A DNA stretch of 64,000 nucleotides from the NCBI RefSeq assembly GCF_000379725.1, contig NZ_KB903664.1, positions 186,154-250,153 of the forward strand, in the 5' to 3' direction. The number at the start of each line of letters is the position of its first letter. Position 1 is the stretch's first letter. The notes under the pieces were generated by a model. It worked only from the letters and a program-made list of their open reading frames with translations, did not search any database and had not been told where the DNA came from. Positions 35,574 through 44,860 of the stretch are shown piece by piece. Origin of the DNA: Cytophaga aurantiaca DSM 3654 (GTDB lineage: Bacteria; Bacteroidota; Bacteroidia; Cytophagales; Cytophagaceae). A program made the translations under genes and the position numbers.

Positions 35574-36191
35574 ATGATAAGAAAATTTTTAAAATGGGCG
35601 ACTATTTTTTCCGCATTGCTGCTTATAGGAATGTATATTTTTTTATACATCTGGTTTCACAAGAACATAGATGTAGTAATGACCAAAAATCAACAAAAAT
35701 GGTTGGTTACTGAAATTTCTAACAGCCCGAAATTTCCTGATAAAGTTTATAATACACTAGAAAAATACGATCCTGAATTTTATTCTGATAACGCATGGAA
35801 CTACAATCTTAAAAGAATATTTGGTCGCTCCAAAAGAAGGTGCCAATGCAATGAAATATATTTACCGTATATACCGGGCGATACTGTGATCACAAATACG
35901 GATAGACCATGGGTGCCTTTTAATCAAGACGACCTTCTAATCAAACTTTTTATTGAAAAGAACTTTACTCAAAAAGAGTGTTTTACTTTTAACATGAACA
36001 CGAGTGAATTTGGAGGAAACACCAATGGAATACATGAAGCTTCAAAGTATTATTTTGAAAAAAGTTTAGAAGAATTAACCGAAAGGGAAATTGTTGGCTT
36101 GTATGTTATTCAATTTGCACCTTCACAATACAACCCATTGCGCAACAGAGTAAAATACGATGAGGCAGTTGATGCAATCATGAAAAAATGA
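35574..36191 (+). CDS. GT51-like membrane protein, degenerate
   Basis: The 205-residue protein has one N-terminal helix (about 6-28). Residues 118-191 resemble the later part of peptidoglycan glycosyltransferase family 51: FIEKNFTQKECFTF, MNTSEFGGNTNGIHEASKYYFEKSLEELTEREIVGL, FAPSQYNPLRN. The first half of the domain, with the catalytic ED-x-x-F-x-x-H and the GGSTITQQ motif, is not seen. It is therefore probably not active as a glycosyltransferase and may be a degenerate or regulatory relative. It starts 39 bases after the OmpA gene and may share its transcript. Confidence 0.65.
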   Translation: MIRKFLKWATIFSALLLIGMYIFLYIWFHKNIDVVMTKNQQKWLVTEISNSPKFPDKVYNTLEKYDPEFYSDNAWNYNLKRIFGRSKRRCQCNEIYLPYIPGDTVITNTDRPWVPFNQDDLLIKLFIEKNFTQKECFTFNMNTSEFGGNTNGIHEASKYYFEKSLEELTEREIVGLYVIQFAPSQYNPLRNRVKYDEAVDAIMKK

Positions 36192-36205
36192 ATAGCTGCA
36201 ATTGA

Positions 36206-37225
36206 TCACTTAAAAAGCGATTGATATGTTTTTTTACCTTTTAGATAAAATTCAAAGATGATCGACTTTTTAACAATAAGATCACTGTTTGAATAAACAA
36301 ATGGAAGAGTAGACAGTGCGTTGCGTTTGCCTTTATTTTTTGCACTGAAATAAAATGACATGTGCGCCTTAAAAACTGCTGCAAAATGTTTTGCTTGCCC
36401 TTTGCTTAAATAATGAAATGCTGCAAGTCCATCCAGACACATACGTGTAAAAAGTATTGGCAACAATTTGTTTTTGGGCAAATGCTTTTGAAGCATCCAC
36501 AATGAATTTCTAAAATTTAAAAAAGTTTTTTTAGGATTGGATTTGCTTAAGGTGGCTCCGCCAACATGGTATATGGTGCTCGTAGGCACATACTGTATTG
36601 CATAGCCCAATCTGTGAATGGTCCAGCAGAGATCAATTTCTTCCATGTGTGCAAAGAAGTCCGCATCAAAGCCGCCGATCTTTTTGAAAACACTGTTGCG
36701 TATTGTTAAGCAGGCACCACTTGCCCAAAAAATTTCTGCTGGATTATTGTATTGATTGATATCTTTTTCAATGGTATTAAAAATACGACCTTTGCAAAAC
36801 GGAATACCGTATTTATCTATATACCCTCCTGCAGCTCCGGCGTATTCAAAGGAAGTTTTGTTGTGGTAACTAAGTATTTTGGGCTGACAAGCTGCTACTG
36901 CAGGATTGCCTGCTAACACATGAACAAGCGGTTGAAGCCAGCCTGCTGTTACTTCAATATCTGAATTTAATAATACAAGAAAATCTGCATCAACAAATTT
37001 TAATGCTTCGTTATATCCTCCGGCATAGCCATAATTTTGAGACAGCGAAATGATCCGTATATCAGGATAATGTTGCTTCACCCAATCAATAGAATTATCT
37101 GTTGATGCATTATCTGCAACGATGATTTCAGCATCTTGCGTATTCGCAACTACTGAGGGGAGAAATGTGCGCAACTGTTCTACGCCATTCCAATTAAGTA
37201 TTACAACTGCGGTTGTGTAATTCAT
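36206..37225 (-). CDS. Family 2 glycosyltransferase (rhamnosyltransferase-like)
   Basis: The 339-residue GT2 enzyme has VVILNWNGVEQL, ADNASTDNS, SQNYGYAGGYNEAL, LLNSDIEVTAGWL (metal site) and MEEIDLCWTIHRLGY (catalytic acidic pair), followed by YHVGGATL and a basic, hydrophobic tail. This arrangement matches the dTDP-rhamnosyl/dTDP-sugar transferase subfamily. It overlaps ybaB by one base (TAATG) as the last gene of the hisS operon. Donor and acceptor are not known. Confidence 0.88.
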   Translation of the reverse strand: MNYTTAVVILNWNGVEQLRTFLPSVVANTQDAEIIVADNASTDNSIDWVKQHYPDIRIISLSQNYGYAGGYNEALKFVDADFLVLLNSDIEVTAGWLQPLVHVLAGNPAVAACQPKILSYHNKTSFEYAGAAGGYIDKYGIPFCKGRIFNTIEKDINQYNNPAEIFWASGACLTIRNSVFKKIGGFDADFFAHMEEIDLCWTIHRLGYAIQYVPTSTIYHVGGATLSKSNPKKTFLNFRNSLWMLQKHLPKNKLLPILFTRMCLDGLAAFHYLSKGQAKHFAAVFKAHMSFYFSAKNKGKRNALSTLPFVYSNSDLIVKKSIIFEFYLKGKKTYQSLFK

Positions 37226-37569
37226 TACATGCCAAACATACTTCCTAAATCCATTCCTGGTATGTTAGGCAATAGTCCTTCTGTTTTTTGTTTAAGTTCT
37301 AATTGAGCTTTTTCTTCCACGTTCTGTAATGCTTTATTTACTGCAGCAACAACCAGATCCTGAAGAATTGTTTGATCGCCTTCCTTTAGCAAAGAAGGGT
37401 CGATGTCAATACGGATTATTTGTTTATTGCCATTTGCCAATGCTTTTACCAATCCTGCACCCGATTCTCCTTCAGCAGTAATGTGTACGAGATTGTCTTT
37501 TATTTCTTTCATGCGGGCCTGCATCTCTTTTACTTTTCCCATCATGCCCATCATATCAAACATGCTCAT
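37225..37569 (-). CDS. ybaB: YbaB/EbfC nucleoid-associated protein
   Basis: The 114-residue protein has the YbaB layout: MFDMMGMMGKVKEMQARMKEIKDNL (long helix) and the central beta hairpin ANGNKQIIRIDIDPSLL, then the DLVVAAVNKALQNVEEKA helix. YbaB binds DNA as a dimer. The methionine-rich ends, including GMDLGSMFGM, are common in this family. It lies in an operon with a secreted CHU_C protein and a glycosyltransferase. The start could be either of the first two methionines. Confidence 0.93.
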   Translation of the reverse strand: MSMFDMMGMMGKVKEMQARMKEIKDNLVHITAEGESGAGLVKALANGNKQIIRIDIDPSLLKEGDQTILQDLVVAAVNKALQNVEEKAQLELKQKTEGLLPNIPGMDLGSMFGM

Positions 37570-37572
37570 CTG

Positions 37573-39480
37573 TTATCGTGTTAAGGTGACTGTTCCGGTC
37601 TTAGTGAATTCTTTATTATTAATATCTGTAGCAATAATCTTATAGGTATATGCACCTTCAGGTGCATATACAAAATTATTAAATCCATTCCAGCCTGCCA
37701 ACATCTCTGTGCTACTATACACGACTTCGCCCCAGCGACTGTATATGTTAATGGAATAGGTGTTTACATATTTGCCCTTTACAATAAAATAATCATTTGT
37801 ACCATCGCCATTTGGAGTAAAAATATCCGGTACAAAAACTTCTGCTTCAAATTTGAAAAGACTGTTATTAGAGAATGAATTTGCAAATGCACTGTTGGTA
37901 GGGTAAACTTTAATGATGTAATTCACATAGGGATCATTCAGATTCACTGTTTCAGAAAATGTGGTACTTAAACCAACATTCGTTTCTAAAAGTACTATTC
38001 CATTCTGATCTATTTTTTGTACGGCATAAGATTGTACACCTGTGTTGTTGTAACCTGTATAAGCGTTCCAGTTTAATGTAATAGTTGTGCCTGAAACCGT
38101 TCCGTGTAAGATTACCGGACAGGTTGTTAAAGATTTAGGGGATGAATTGCTGCACAAATCAGCATAGTCCAGTTGGTAACAATAACTTGAGGATAAGTCT
38201 GGTAAATTGTAAGAATAGGTTGTAGCTGTTTGCTGTGTTAATTGAGTAGATGAAGTACCGCTAACCTGGTATAATTTATATGAAATACCACTACCTGCTG
38301 AAGCCCACGAAACAGTAACGTTACTGCCATTCATTGTTGAGTTAACATCTTGCACGGCTGGTGGTATTGTTGTTGATATAGCCGTGATACACGTATCAAT
38401 TGAAATAGATACCTGCGCAACACCTGAAACCGTTAACGTTGTTAATGAAGCTATATTTTGATAACAATAAGAATTACCGCATGTAATTGCATTGTCAGCA
38501 AAGCTTGTTGTACCTATGAAAGGTATCGGAGTGGAATTTTTAGTTAGTATGAAACTATTTACGGTTGGATCTGTATTCCATGTAACCGTATTCAATGCAT
38601 TGGTAGGAGTAGCCTTGATGATAATAGAGTAAATCGGATCTGAATACAGTTGCAGTCCGCAATCATCGTACGCTACAACTCTATACTGGTATACGTTTGT
38701 TTGTGTATTGAGATTTTTGTCCAAAAAAGGAGTTGCCGGGAAAGCAGAGTTATTTGCTTTGAAGCCAACTGAATCATAGGGCCCGCCATTGGTGCTGCGT
38801 TCAATTTTATAAAATTGCCCCATTTTTGAATCGTAGGTAATTTGAATTTGTCCATTCGTTGAATGCTGTGCGAGTACTTTTAATTGAGCTAAATCTGGTT
38901 TTACAAGAGTAGAGATTGCATAAGGTAGAACCGTTTTACTGCCACAGGAAGCATTGGGTGAAAATTTTCCTGTAACCGTTACGGATTGAAAGCCGTCGCT
39001 TGAGAATGTATGAGTAGTTACGCTGCCCGGTGCAACATTTTGAACAGTACTCCCATCACCCCAGTTGATATCAAAATTATCATAAGGTTGTGAAGCAGAA
39101 ATGGGATCCATTGTTAAGGTAACATTTCTTCCGGCGCATGATTTTACTGTAAACACCGGGTCTGGCGAAGCTGTTACCAATATATCTCTGTATGTTTGAC
39201 CGGTAGCGCTGCCGTCGATATATTGTACGATGCGGTATGTACCGGGAGTATTATATGTATGTGTGGTTGATAATGTAGACGTTCCGCTGTTGTCATATGT
39301 GTATTGCGGTGTTGCAACAGCAGGACTGTAAACCGCGCAACTCGGGTCTAGTGTGATCGTGAAAGGTACACAGCCTTTTAGTGCCGATGGTGTAAAGCAT
39401 GCTGTTGCCGCATTACTCTCTATTCCGATCAGTAATAAGAGTAATACAGGTAAAAAATAAGCAGCTGTTTTTTTTAACAT
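37573..39480 (-). CDS. Secreted PKD/fibronectin-like protein with gliding-motility C-terminal domain
   Basis: The 635-residue protein starts at ATG 39480, one base after the hisS stop, with a signal peptide (MLKKTAAYFLPVLLLLLIGIESNA). The mature part has a PKD-like fold (YDNFDINWGDGSTV, THTFSSDGF) and Fn3-like segments (SWASAGSGISYKLYQVSG, TLNWNAYTG). It ends with FTPNGDGTNDYFIVKG, YSINIYSRWGEVVYSS and W.GFNNFVYAPEGAYTYKI, the gliding motility-associated domain that directs T9SS export. It is probably a surface protein; the ligand is unknown. Its place between hisS and ybaB is unusual. Confidence 0.86.
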   Translation of the reverse strand: MLKKTAAYFLPVLLLLLIGIESNAATACFTPSALKGCVPFTITLDPSCAVYSPAVATPQYTYDNSGTSTLSTTHTYNTPGTYRIVQYIDGSATGQTYRDILVTASPDPVFTVKSCAGRNVTLTMDPISASQPYDNFDINWGDGSTVQNVAPGSVTTHTFSSDGFQSVTVTGKFSPNASCGSKTVLPYAISTLVKPDLAQLKVLAQHSTNGQIQITYDSKMGQFYKIERSTNGGPYDSVGFKANNSAFPATPFLDKNLNTQTNVYQYRVVAYDDCGLQLYSDPIYSIIIKATPTNALNTVTWNTDPTVNSFILTKNSTPIPFIGTTSFADNAITCGNSYCYQNIASLTTLTVSGVAQVSISIDTCITAISTTIPPAVQDVNSTMNGSNVTVSWASAGSGISYKLYQVSGTSSTQLTQQTATTYSYNLPDLSSSYCYQLDYADLCSNSSPKSLTTCPVILHGTVSGTTITLNWNAYTGYNNTGVQSYAVQKIDQNGIVLLETNVGLSTTFSETVNLNDPYVNYIIKVYPTNSAFANSFSNNSLFKFEAEVFVPDIFTPNGDGTNDYFIVKGKYVNTYSINIYSRWGEVVYSSTEMLAGWNGFNNFVYAPEGAYTYKIIATDINNKEFTKTGTVTLTR

Positions 39481-39481
39481 A

Positions 39482-40843
39482 TTAAGCAATTTTATGAATG
39501 GATTCTTCTAGCGTTACTTTATGTTGTTCACCGGTAACTAAATTCTTTAACGAATAAATACCTGATTTCATTTCATCTTCGCCGATTAATAATGCAAACG
39601 GTATTTTTTTATCGTCGGCATAACTTAACTGCTTCTTGATCTTTAGCGGCTCCGGGTATAACTCTGTATTAATACCTTTTATGCGGAACTTAGTAACCAA
39701 GGGAAGTGCGTGTTCGAATGTTGTATCATCGAATGCACAAATAAGCAATTGCGTAGCGTTCGAATCCTGGGATGGGAATAATTCCAATTCGTTCATTACA
39801 TCGTAAATACGATCAATACCGAACGAAATACCTACACCTGAAACATTCGGTAAGCCAAATACGCCTGTTAAATTATCATAACGACCGCCGCCGCATACGC
39901 TACCCATTTGCACGTTCAGTATTTTAACTTCAAATATGGCACCTGTATAATAAGATAGGCCGCGTGCTAAGGTAAGGTCGGTTTCAACCGATGCATTGGC
40001 AAGTCCTGATTTTTCAATCAGATCATATACACGTTCTAATTCTTCAATTCCTTTTAAACCTACAGAACTGTCTTTTAATAGTGCGCGAAGGGCAGGGAAG
40101 ATCTCTTTGTTATTACCTTTCAGATTGAAGACAGGCAGAAGCTTTGTTAATTGAGCTTCTGTAAAATCTTTTGTTCGCAGTTCATCTAACACAGCATCCT
40201 GACCGATCTTATCCAGTTTGTCAATTGCTACACACAGTTCTGCTTCGCTGCCTTCTTTGCCAATGGAATCCGCAATGCCGGTTAATATTTTTCTGTTATT
40301 GATCTTAATGATGAAATCTTTGATGCCAAGTGCGGCAAAGGCTTCGTGGATCATTAAAACAATTTCCGCTTCGCAAAGCAGTGAATTTGTGCCAACCACA
40401 TCGGCATCGCATTGCATAAATTCACAATAACGGCCTTTTTGCGGACGGTCTGCACGCCAAACAGGCTGGATCTGATATCTCTTAAACGGAAACGTTATTT
40501 CATTGCGGTTCATTACCACATGTCGGGCAAATGGGACCGTTAAATCATAACGAAGTGCTTTCTTAGAAATTTTGGGGAGAAGTTTTTTAGAGCCTTCCTG
40601 AAATTGTTTTTCATCAATATCTTTAATGAAATCGCCCGAATTCAGGATTTTATAAATCAACTGGTCGCCTTCATCTCCATATTTGCCTGTTAATACACTC
40701 AAATTCTCCATGGCAGGGGTTTCTATGGGTAAAAAACCATAACGGGTGAAAATAGTGCGTATTGTTTGCAGCAAATATTGCCTTTTGAGCATCTGGGCAG
40801 GGCCAAAATCCCTTGTTCCTTTCGGTAATGAAGGTTTTTCCAT
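39482..40843 (-). CDS. hisS: Histidyl-tRNA synthetase
   Basis: The 453-residue class II synthetase has KGTRDFGPAQM at the start, the motif 2 region RYDLTVPFARHV with YQIQPVWRADRPQKGRYCEFMQCDAD, the histidine loops GRGLSYYTGAIFEV and VCGGGRYDNL, and GVGISFGIDRIYDVM. It attaches histidine to its tRNA. The length is slightly longer than bacterial HisRS but normal for Bacteroidetes. It is the first gene of an operon with a secreted protein, ybaB and a glycosyltransferase, so translation control may spread through it. Confidence 0.96.
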   Translation of the reverse strand: MEKPSLPKGTRDFGPAQMLKRQYLLQTIRTIFTRYGFLPIETPAMENLSVLTGKYGDEGDQLIYKILNSGDFIKDIDEKQFQEGSKKLLPKISKKALRYDLTVPFARHVVMNRNEITFPFKRYQIQPVWRADRPQKGRYCEFMQCDADVVGTNSLLCEAEIVLMIHEAFAALGIKDFIIKINNRKILTGIADSIGKEGSEAELCVAIDKLDKIGQDAVLDELRTKDFTEAQLTKLLPVFNLKGNNKEIFPALRALLKDSSVGLKGIEELERVYDLIEKSGLANASVETDLTLARGLSYYTGAIFEVKILNVQMGSVCGGGRYDNLTGVFGLPNVSGVGISFGIDRIYDVMNELELFPSQDSNATQLLICAFDDTTFEHALPLVTKFRIKGINTELYPEPLKIKKQLSYADDKKIPFALLIGEDEMKSGIYSLKNLVTGEQHKVTLEESIHKIA

Positions 40844-40942
40844 TCGTATTGTTTCAATAAATCGATCTAAAATTACAAAAAGGACTTCGGATTGCCTATT
40901 TGATAATAAATAGAAAGTATTTTTATTATTGTAATAAAGTGC

Positions 40943-40950
40943 TATCTTTG
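40943..40950 (+). promoter_or_regulatory. Candidate -7 promoter element for the 45-residue basic protein
   Basis: TATCTTTG matches the Bacteroidetes -7 consensus TAnnTTTG exactly and lies 30 bases before the ATG at 40980. No good TTG was found at the usual -33 distance. Confidence 0.5.
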
Positions 40951-40979
40951 CATTCCTTCAGAATAAAAACATTACCGAC

Positions 40980-41117
40980 ATGGGAGTTACTAGACTTAAA
41001 AGAAAAGACAGAAGAAACAAAGCAGTTGCGAATAATAGACAGGCAGTTATCAAACAAATGACTAGTGTTCCTGTAATTCGTCGCGTGGATGTAGAAGAAT
41101 TGAAAAAACAAGCTTAA
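40980..41117 (+). CDS. Small basic protein, 45 residues, conserved-looking
   Basis: The frame is ATG to TAA and encodes a protein starting MGVTRLKRKDRRNKAVANNR, with about a third Lys or Arg in the first half, then a more acidic helix ending VDVEELKKQA. There is a -7 promoter match upstream and a strong terminator 28 bases downstream, so it is an independent transcription unit. From memory, short MGVTRLKRK proteins recur in Bacteroidetes genomes, but I do not know a function. The size and charge suggest a nucleic-acid or ribosome-binding protein; that is inference. Confidence 0.78.
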   Translation: MGVTRLKRKDRRNKAVANNRQAVIKQMTSVPVIRRVDVEELKKQA

Positions 41118-41144
41118 TTCAAATCGAATTCATTCATATCTTAT

Positions 41145-41177
41145 AAAAAAGACGTCTACAAAGTAGACGTCTTTTTT
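41145..41177. terminator. Bidirectional terminator between the 45-residue gene and the phosphodiesterase
   Basis: Perfect 15-base arms, 41145-41159 and 41163-41177, with core GACGTCTAC plus six A or T on each side, surround a 3-base loop. It overlaps the last codon of the minus-strand phosphodiesterase gene. Confidence 0.88.
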
Positions 41178-41676
41178 ATTTTCCACGCAGGCCAAGCTCA
41201 ATTACCTGCATGTTGGAGATTTTTCCGGCGTTGATCTCAAAGCGCAAAAGTGTGCGCATTCTGTGAAAACCCTCTTTGCCTGCCGCACCCGGATTTAAAT
41301 ACAACATATTGTTATATGCTGCATCACTTACTACACGAAGTATATGACTGTGTCCGCAAACAAATACATCCGGTTTATGGAGTACCATTTGTTGTTTTAC
41401 CCGTGCAGGATATTTTCCCGGACTGCCGCCTATGTGTGTAAAGTAAATCTTTAAGCCGTCACGTTCAACAATAAGGTCTTCTTTAAGGACAATACGCACG
41501 TCCTGTCCATCAATGTTACCATAGACACCAATGGTAGGCTTAAAGGCATGTAATTGGTCGTATATAGACACATTTCCAAAATCACCTGCATGCCAGATCT
41601 CGTCGCAGTCTTTAAAATAATTGAATACAGCAGGATCTAAATATGAATGGGTGTCGGAAAGTAAACCTATTTTCAT
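41176..41676 (-). CDS. YfcE/MJ0936-type metallophosphoesterase
   Basis: The 166-residue protein starts at ATG 41676 (MKIGLLSDTHSYLD). It has the metal-binding sequence of calcineurin-like phosphoesterases: SDTHS, HAGDFG, YGNIDGQ, THIGG, CGHSHI and LNPGAAG. YfcE-type enzymes cleave phosphodiesters such as bis-p-nitrophenyl phosphate in vitro; the in-cell substrate is unclear. In this phylum such genes often stand alone, as here. The upstream in-frame start adds only four residues and does not change the call. Confidence 0.9.
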   Translation of the reverse strand: MKIGLLSDTHSYLDPAVFNYFKDCDEIWHAGDFGNVSIYDQLHAFKPTIGVYGNIDGQDVRIVLKEDLIVERDGLKIYFTHIGGSPGKYPARVKQQMVLHKPDVFVCGHSHILRVVSDAAYNNMLYLNPGAAGKEGFHRMRTLLRFEINAGKISNMQVIELGLRGK

Positions 41677-41715
41677 GAAGGGTGGCAAAGCAGCGGTAGA
41701 AAAGGCGTATGCAAA

Positions 41716-42363
41716 TTATTTGATCTCTTTAAGTCTGAAAACAATTCTGTATAATTTTTGTTTGGATTCAGCCCAGACACAAATACCGTTTTGATATTTA
41801 TAGGTAGTAGTTTTTCCGTCGGGGAAGGTGACATAATAATAATCTCCGGTTTTTACAATGGGACACATGGCCATGAATTTTTCAGAAAATAACTGAGTCA
41901 GTCCAACCGGTTCTTTATAATACAAATTTGCTATTGATTGTGTGATCTTATCCGAGGTAATTACATTGTTGTTTGTGCCATCCCAGCCCATGTATCTTGA
42001 ACCATCCCAATTTACAGTCGAAAAAGATTGAGTATCCCCATTGACTTTTGTTGCATAGTTTGATTTGTATAGATCGTTGTGCTTATACGATGAGCTTAAG
42101 TTGAATTGAATGGTGTAACTGGTAACAATATTAAACACTACTTTAGAATCGATCACATAATTGGTGATCGTAGGGTCTGACGTAGATGGAGTTTTTGCAC
42201 AGGTCATCCAGCCAACGTTTTTATCCTGTACTTCTACATCATATTTGAGATAACTGAATTTTACTTCGTTGGGTTCGTTGGTTTTAAAACGTGTTGATGC
42301 TGCAACTAAAAATAAAGTGCAGCTGCAAAAGAACAAGGCCCAACCCCAAAAACGATGCTCCAT
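41716..42363 (-). CDS. Secreted protein, DUF6134-like
   Basis: The 215-residue protein has an N-terminal hydrophobic segment (FWGWALFFCSCTLFLVAAS), possibly a signal peptide or a lipobox variant around FFCSC. The mature part is beta-rich, with KYDVEVQDKNVGWMTCAKTP, which I associate with the DUF6134 family of Bacteroidetes secreted proteins, and VYRIVFRLKEIK-like end. It probably lies in the periplasm or outer membrane. No enzymatic motif is seen. It is divergent from the AsmA-like gene. Confidence 0.6.
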   Translation of the reverse strand: MEHRFWGWALFFCSCTLFLVAASTRFKTNEPNEVKFSYLKYDVEVQDKNVGWMTCAKTPSTSDPTITNYVIDSKVVFNIVTSYTIQFNLSSSYKHNDLYKSNYATKVNGDTQSFSTVNWDGSRYMGWDGTNNNVITSDKITQSIANLYYKEPVGLTQLFSEKFMAMCPIVKTGDYYYVTFPDGKTTTYKYQNGICVWAESKQKLYRIVFRLKEIK

Positions 42364-42474
42364 GAAATGAATTTAAATAATCGCAAAATGAATATATAAC
42401 AATATATTATTATTATTTTAGAATACAATGCGATCAGACAATGGAATTTATCATCATATAAACGACCTAACACA

Positions 42475-44841
42475 GTGAAATTCTTTAAAAGGGTGCTTAT
42501 TATACTAGCATCGATTCTGTTATTTTATTTTTCAGCAATTTCTTTGATTTCCATTTATTACAAGGAAGAGATAGAAAATAGGGTTGTTACTGAAATAAAC
42601 AAAAATCTGATTAAGCCTATAAAAATCGGTCATATCGGTATTTCTGCTTTTACCAATTTCCCTTATATATCTTTTAGCTTAAATGAAGTACTTCTTCCTA
42701 AGTCTGACAGTAGTAAGGTTCCATTGGTGAAACTTGGCAAACTGAAAATATTATTTTCTCCATATAGCGTTTTAGTTAAGAAATTTCAGGTTAAAGAAAT
42801 ATTAATTGAAAATGGATTTATAGATGCACGTGTGGATTCATTGGGTAACAGAGATTTTGATATCATTGTTAAAAAGGATACCACGAAAACTGAAAAGGAT
42901 TCTAAAGCGATAACAAGTTTTGATATACATAAAATTAAATTTCATAACATTCATATTGTTTATGAAAACAAGTTTAGACCGAAACGTTTGGATCTGCTCT
43001 TTTCGAATACTGAAACGGAATTATCATTGGATTCTAAAGTGCTTACGGGTGAATTGTTGGGGCAATTATATTCCAAGCAGGTAGCTTTAAAGCCCGGAAC
43101 GTTGTTTAGAGAAGCAGACTTAAAAGCAGATTTTAAATTCACCTTTAATTTTCAAACCAAAGTATTTGCTTTTACAGATTGCGTTGTAATGTCGGGAGAT
43201 AACAGCTATGTAGGAAATGGAAATATTGATTTTAAAAACAAATCATTATTAACACTGAATATAAAAACGAAGAATGCAGATATACAAAATGTATTCAGTT
43301 TGATTCCTCAACGGTGGACAAAAAAAATAAAACCGTTAAATTTAAGCGGTCAGATCAGCTCGGATGCAAACATTAAAGTAAGTTTGCTGCCCGGAAATCA
43401 ACCTGATTTTTCAATTGATTTTACTACTGATAGCCTCTCCATAAAAAATGAAAAATTGAATGCTCAAATTCATCATGTTCGTTTCAGCGGAAATTTAAAT
43501 GCAAATCATAGTACAAGCGATGAAGATTATTCCATTCGATTTGATAATTTTTCTGCTAAGATTAATAAAACAGACTCGCTTACTGCAAAGGGGATCGTGC
43601 TTCAAAATTTTAAAGATCCTGTTTTAAAAACAAATGTAAATTTAGCATTAAGTGGAAACACTTTGTTTGATTTAGTGCATTTTAAGGAATATTCAGATGT
43701 GTCCGGAAAAGTTAACGTAAATCTAACTTATGACGGCAAACTGAATTATCTGTTTGGTATACGATCTCAAACGCCCGAAATATATGGAGATATCAATCTG
43801 AATCATTTAAAACTTAAACTGAATAAACTTCATTTTGCATTTGATGATCTGGATGGAAAAATTTCTTTCAGAAGAGATACCATTCTGATGCATAAATTAG
43901 AAGTGAAGTCCGGCAAGACTGATATGGAGCTTAATGGCACTGCTTACAATTTATTCAATTCCATATTCAATGATACCACCGGCTTGAAAATGAATATCAA
44001 TTTTACATCTAATAATTTTTATTTTAATGACTTTAATAGCCATGCACTTAAGTCTAAAACTAAATCTGCATCCAATAGAAAGATCGATATTGTAAAAAAC
44101 GGAAGTTTTGTTTTACCCTATGATTTGCAGGCAAGCCTGAAAGGAAAGGTGAAAAATTTTTATTCGAATAGTTATCATGGAAATAATATTGAATTGGATA
44201 TTAATTTCACTAAAAAGAATGTAAAGATTGTTGAGTCCATGAACTCCTTTGGAGGTGTGTTATCCCTTACAAGTAATTTTGTTCCGGTGAGAAACCAAAT
44301 TCATTGCACCAGCAATATTTATATGAAAAGCTTTTATATTGATAAGGTGTTTTCAGCATTCAATAACTTCAAACAAAAAATGCTGAATTCGGATAATGTT
44401 AAAGGGGTTGTAAGCGGAAATGTACATTCGTTTTTTGTCTTAAGCTCTGGATTGGTAATGGATACAACTTCAGTAGTAGTTAATGGTAATTTTAACATTA
44501 ATAAGCTGGAATTGATCGAAGTTGAACCGTTAATGATCTTATCAAAAATAGGTTTTGACGAAAAAGATCTGAAGCATGTTACATTTGACAAAATCAATAC
44601 CTCTATTATTATTAAAAATAATGTCGTTGAAATTCCACGTACCTTATTTGTTACGAATATTTTATATTTCTATCTGGATGTAATCATTCAGCCGGATGGT
44701 GAATCGGAATATTATATCTTGCTTCCTGTAAAAAATCTGAAAAAGAAACCGAATACAAAAGGCTTGACCAATGATTCGAAAGCAGGTTTGTCTATACCGA
44801 TAAAAATAAAAGGTAAAGAAGGTAAGTTGAAATTGTTATAG
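42475..44841 (+). CDS. AsmA-family envelope protein
   Basis: The 788-residue protein starts at GTG 42475 with a signal anchor (FFKRVLIILASILLFYFSAISLI). The rest is a long series of beta strands with AsmA hallmarks: IKIGHIGISAFTNFPYISFSLNEVLL near the N-terminus, LTLNIKTKNADIQNVF, and the C-terminal LPVKNLKKKPN. AsmA-like proteins are thought to help carry phospholipids across the periplasm or assemble the outer membrane. The length is typical of the Bacteroidetes group. It is followed 19 bases later by a small secreted protein. Confidence 0.82.
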   Translation: MKFFKRVLIILASILLFYFSAISLISIYYKEEIENRVVTEINKNLIKPIKIGHIGISAFTNFPYISFSLNEVLLPKSDSSKVPLVKLGKLKILFSPYSVLVKKFQVKEILIENGFIDARVDSLGNRDFDIIVKKDTTKTEKDSKAITSFDIHKIKFHNIHIVYENKFRPKRLDLLFSNTETELSLDSKVLTGELLGQLYSKQVALKPGTLFREADLKADFKFTFNFQTKVFAFTDCVVMSGDNSYVGNGNIDFKNKSLLTLNIKTKNADIQNVFSLIPQRWTKKIKPLNLSGQISSDANIKVSLLPGNQPDFSIDFTTDSLSIKNEKLNAQIHHVRFSGNLNANHSTSDEDYSIRFDNFSAKINKTDSLTAKGIVLQNFKDPVLKTNVNLALSGNTLFDLVHFKEYSDVSGKVNVNLTYDGKLNYLFGIRSQTPEIYGDINLNHLKLKLNKLHFAFDDLDGKISFRRDTILMHKLEVKSGKTDMELNGTAYNLFNSIFNDTTGLKMNINFTSNNFYFNDFNSHALKSKTKSASNRKIDIVKNGSFVLPYDLQASLKGKVKNFYSNSYHGNNIELDINFTKKNVKIVESMNSFGGVLSLTSNFVPVRNQIHCTSNIYMKSFYIDKVFSAFNNFKQKMLNSDNVKGVVSGNVHSFFVLSSGLVMDTTSVVVNGNFNINKLELIEVEPLMILSKIGFDEKDLKHVTFDKINTSIIIKNNVVEIPRTLFVTNILYFYLDVIIQPDGESEYYILLPVKNLKKKPNTKGLTNDSKAGLSIPIKIKGKEGKLKLL

Positions 44842-44860
44842 GACTGAAAATAATTAACGA

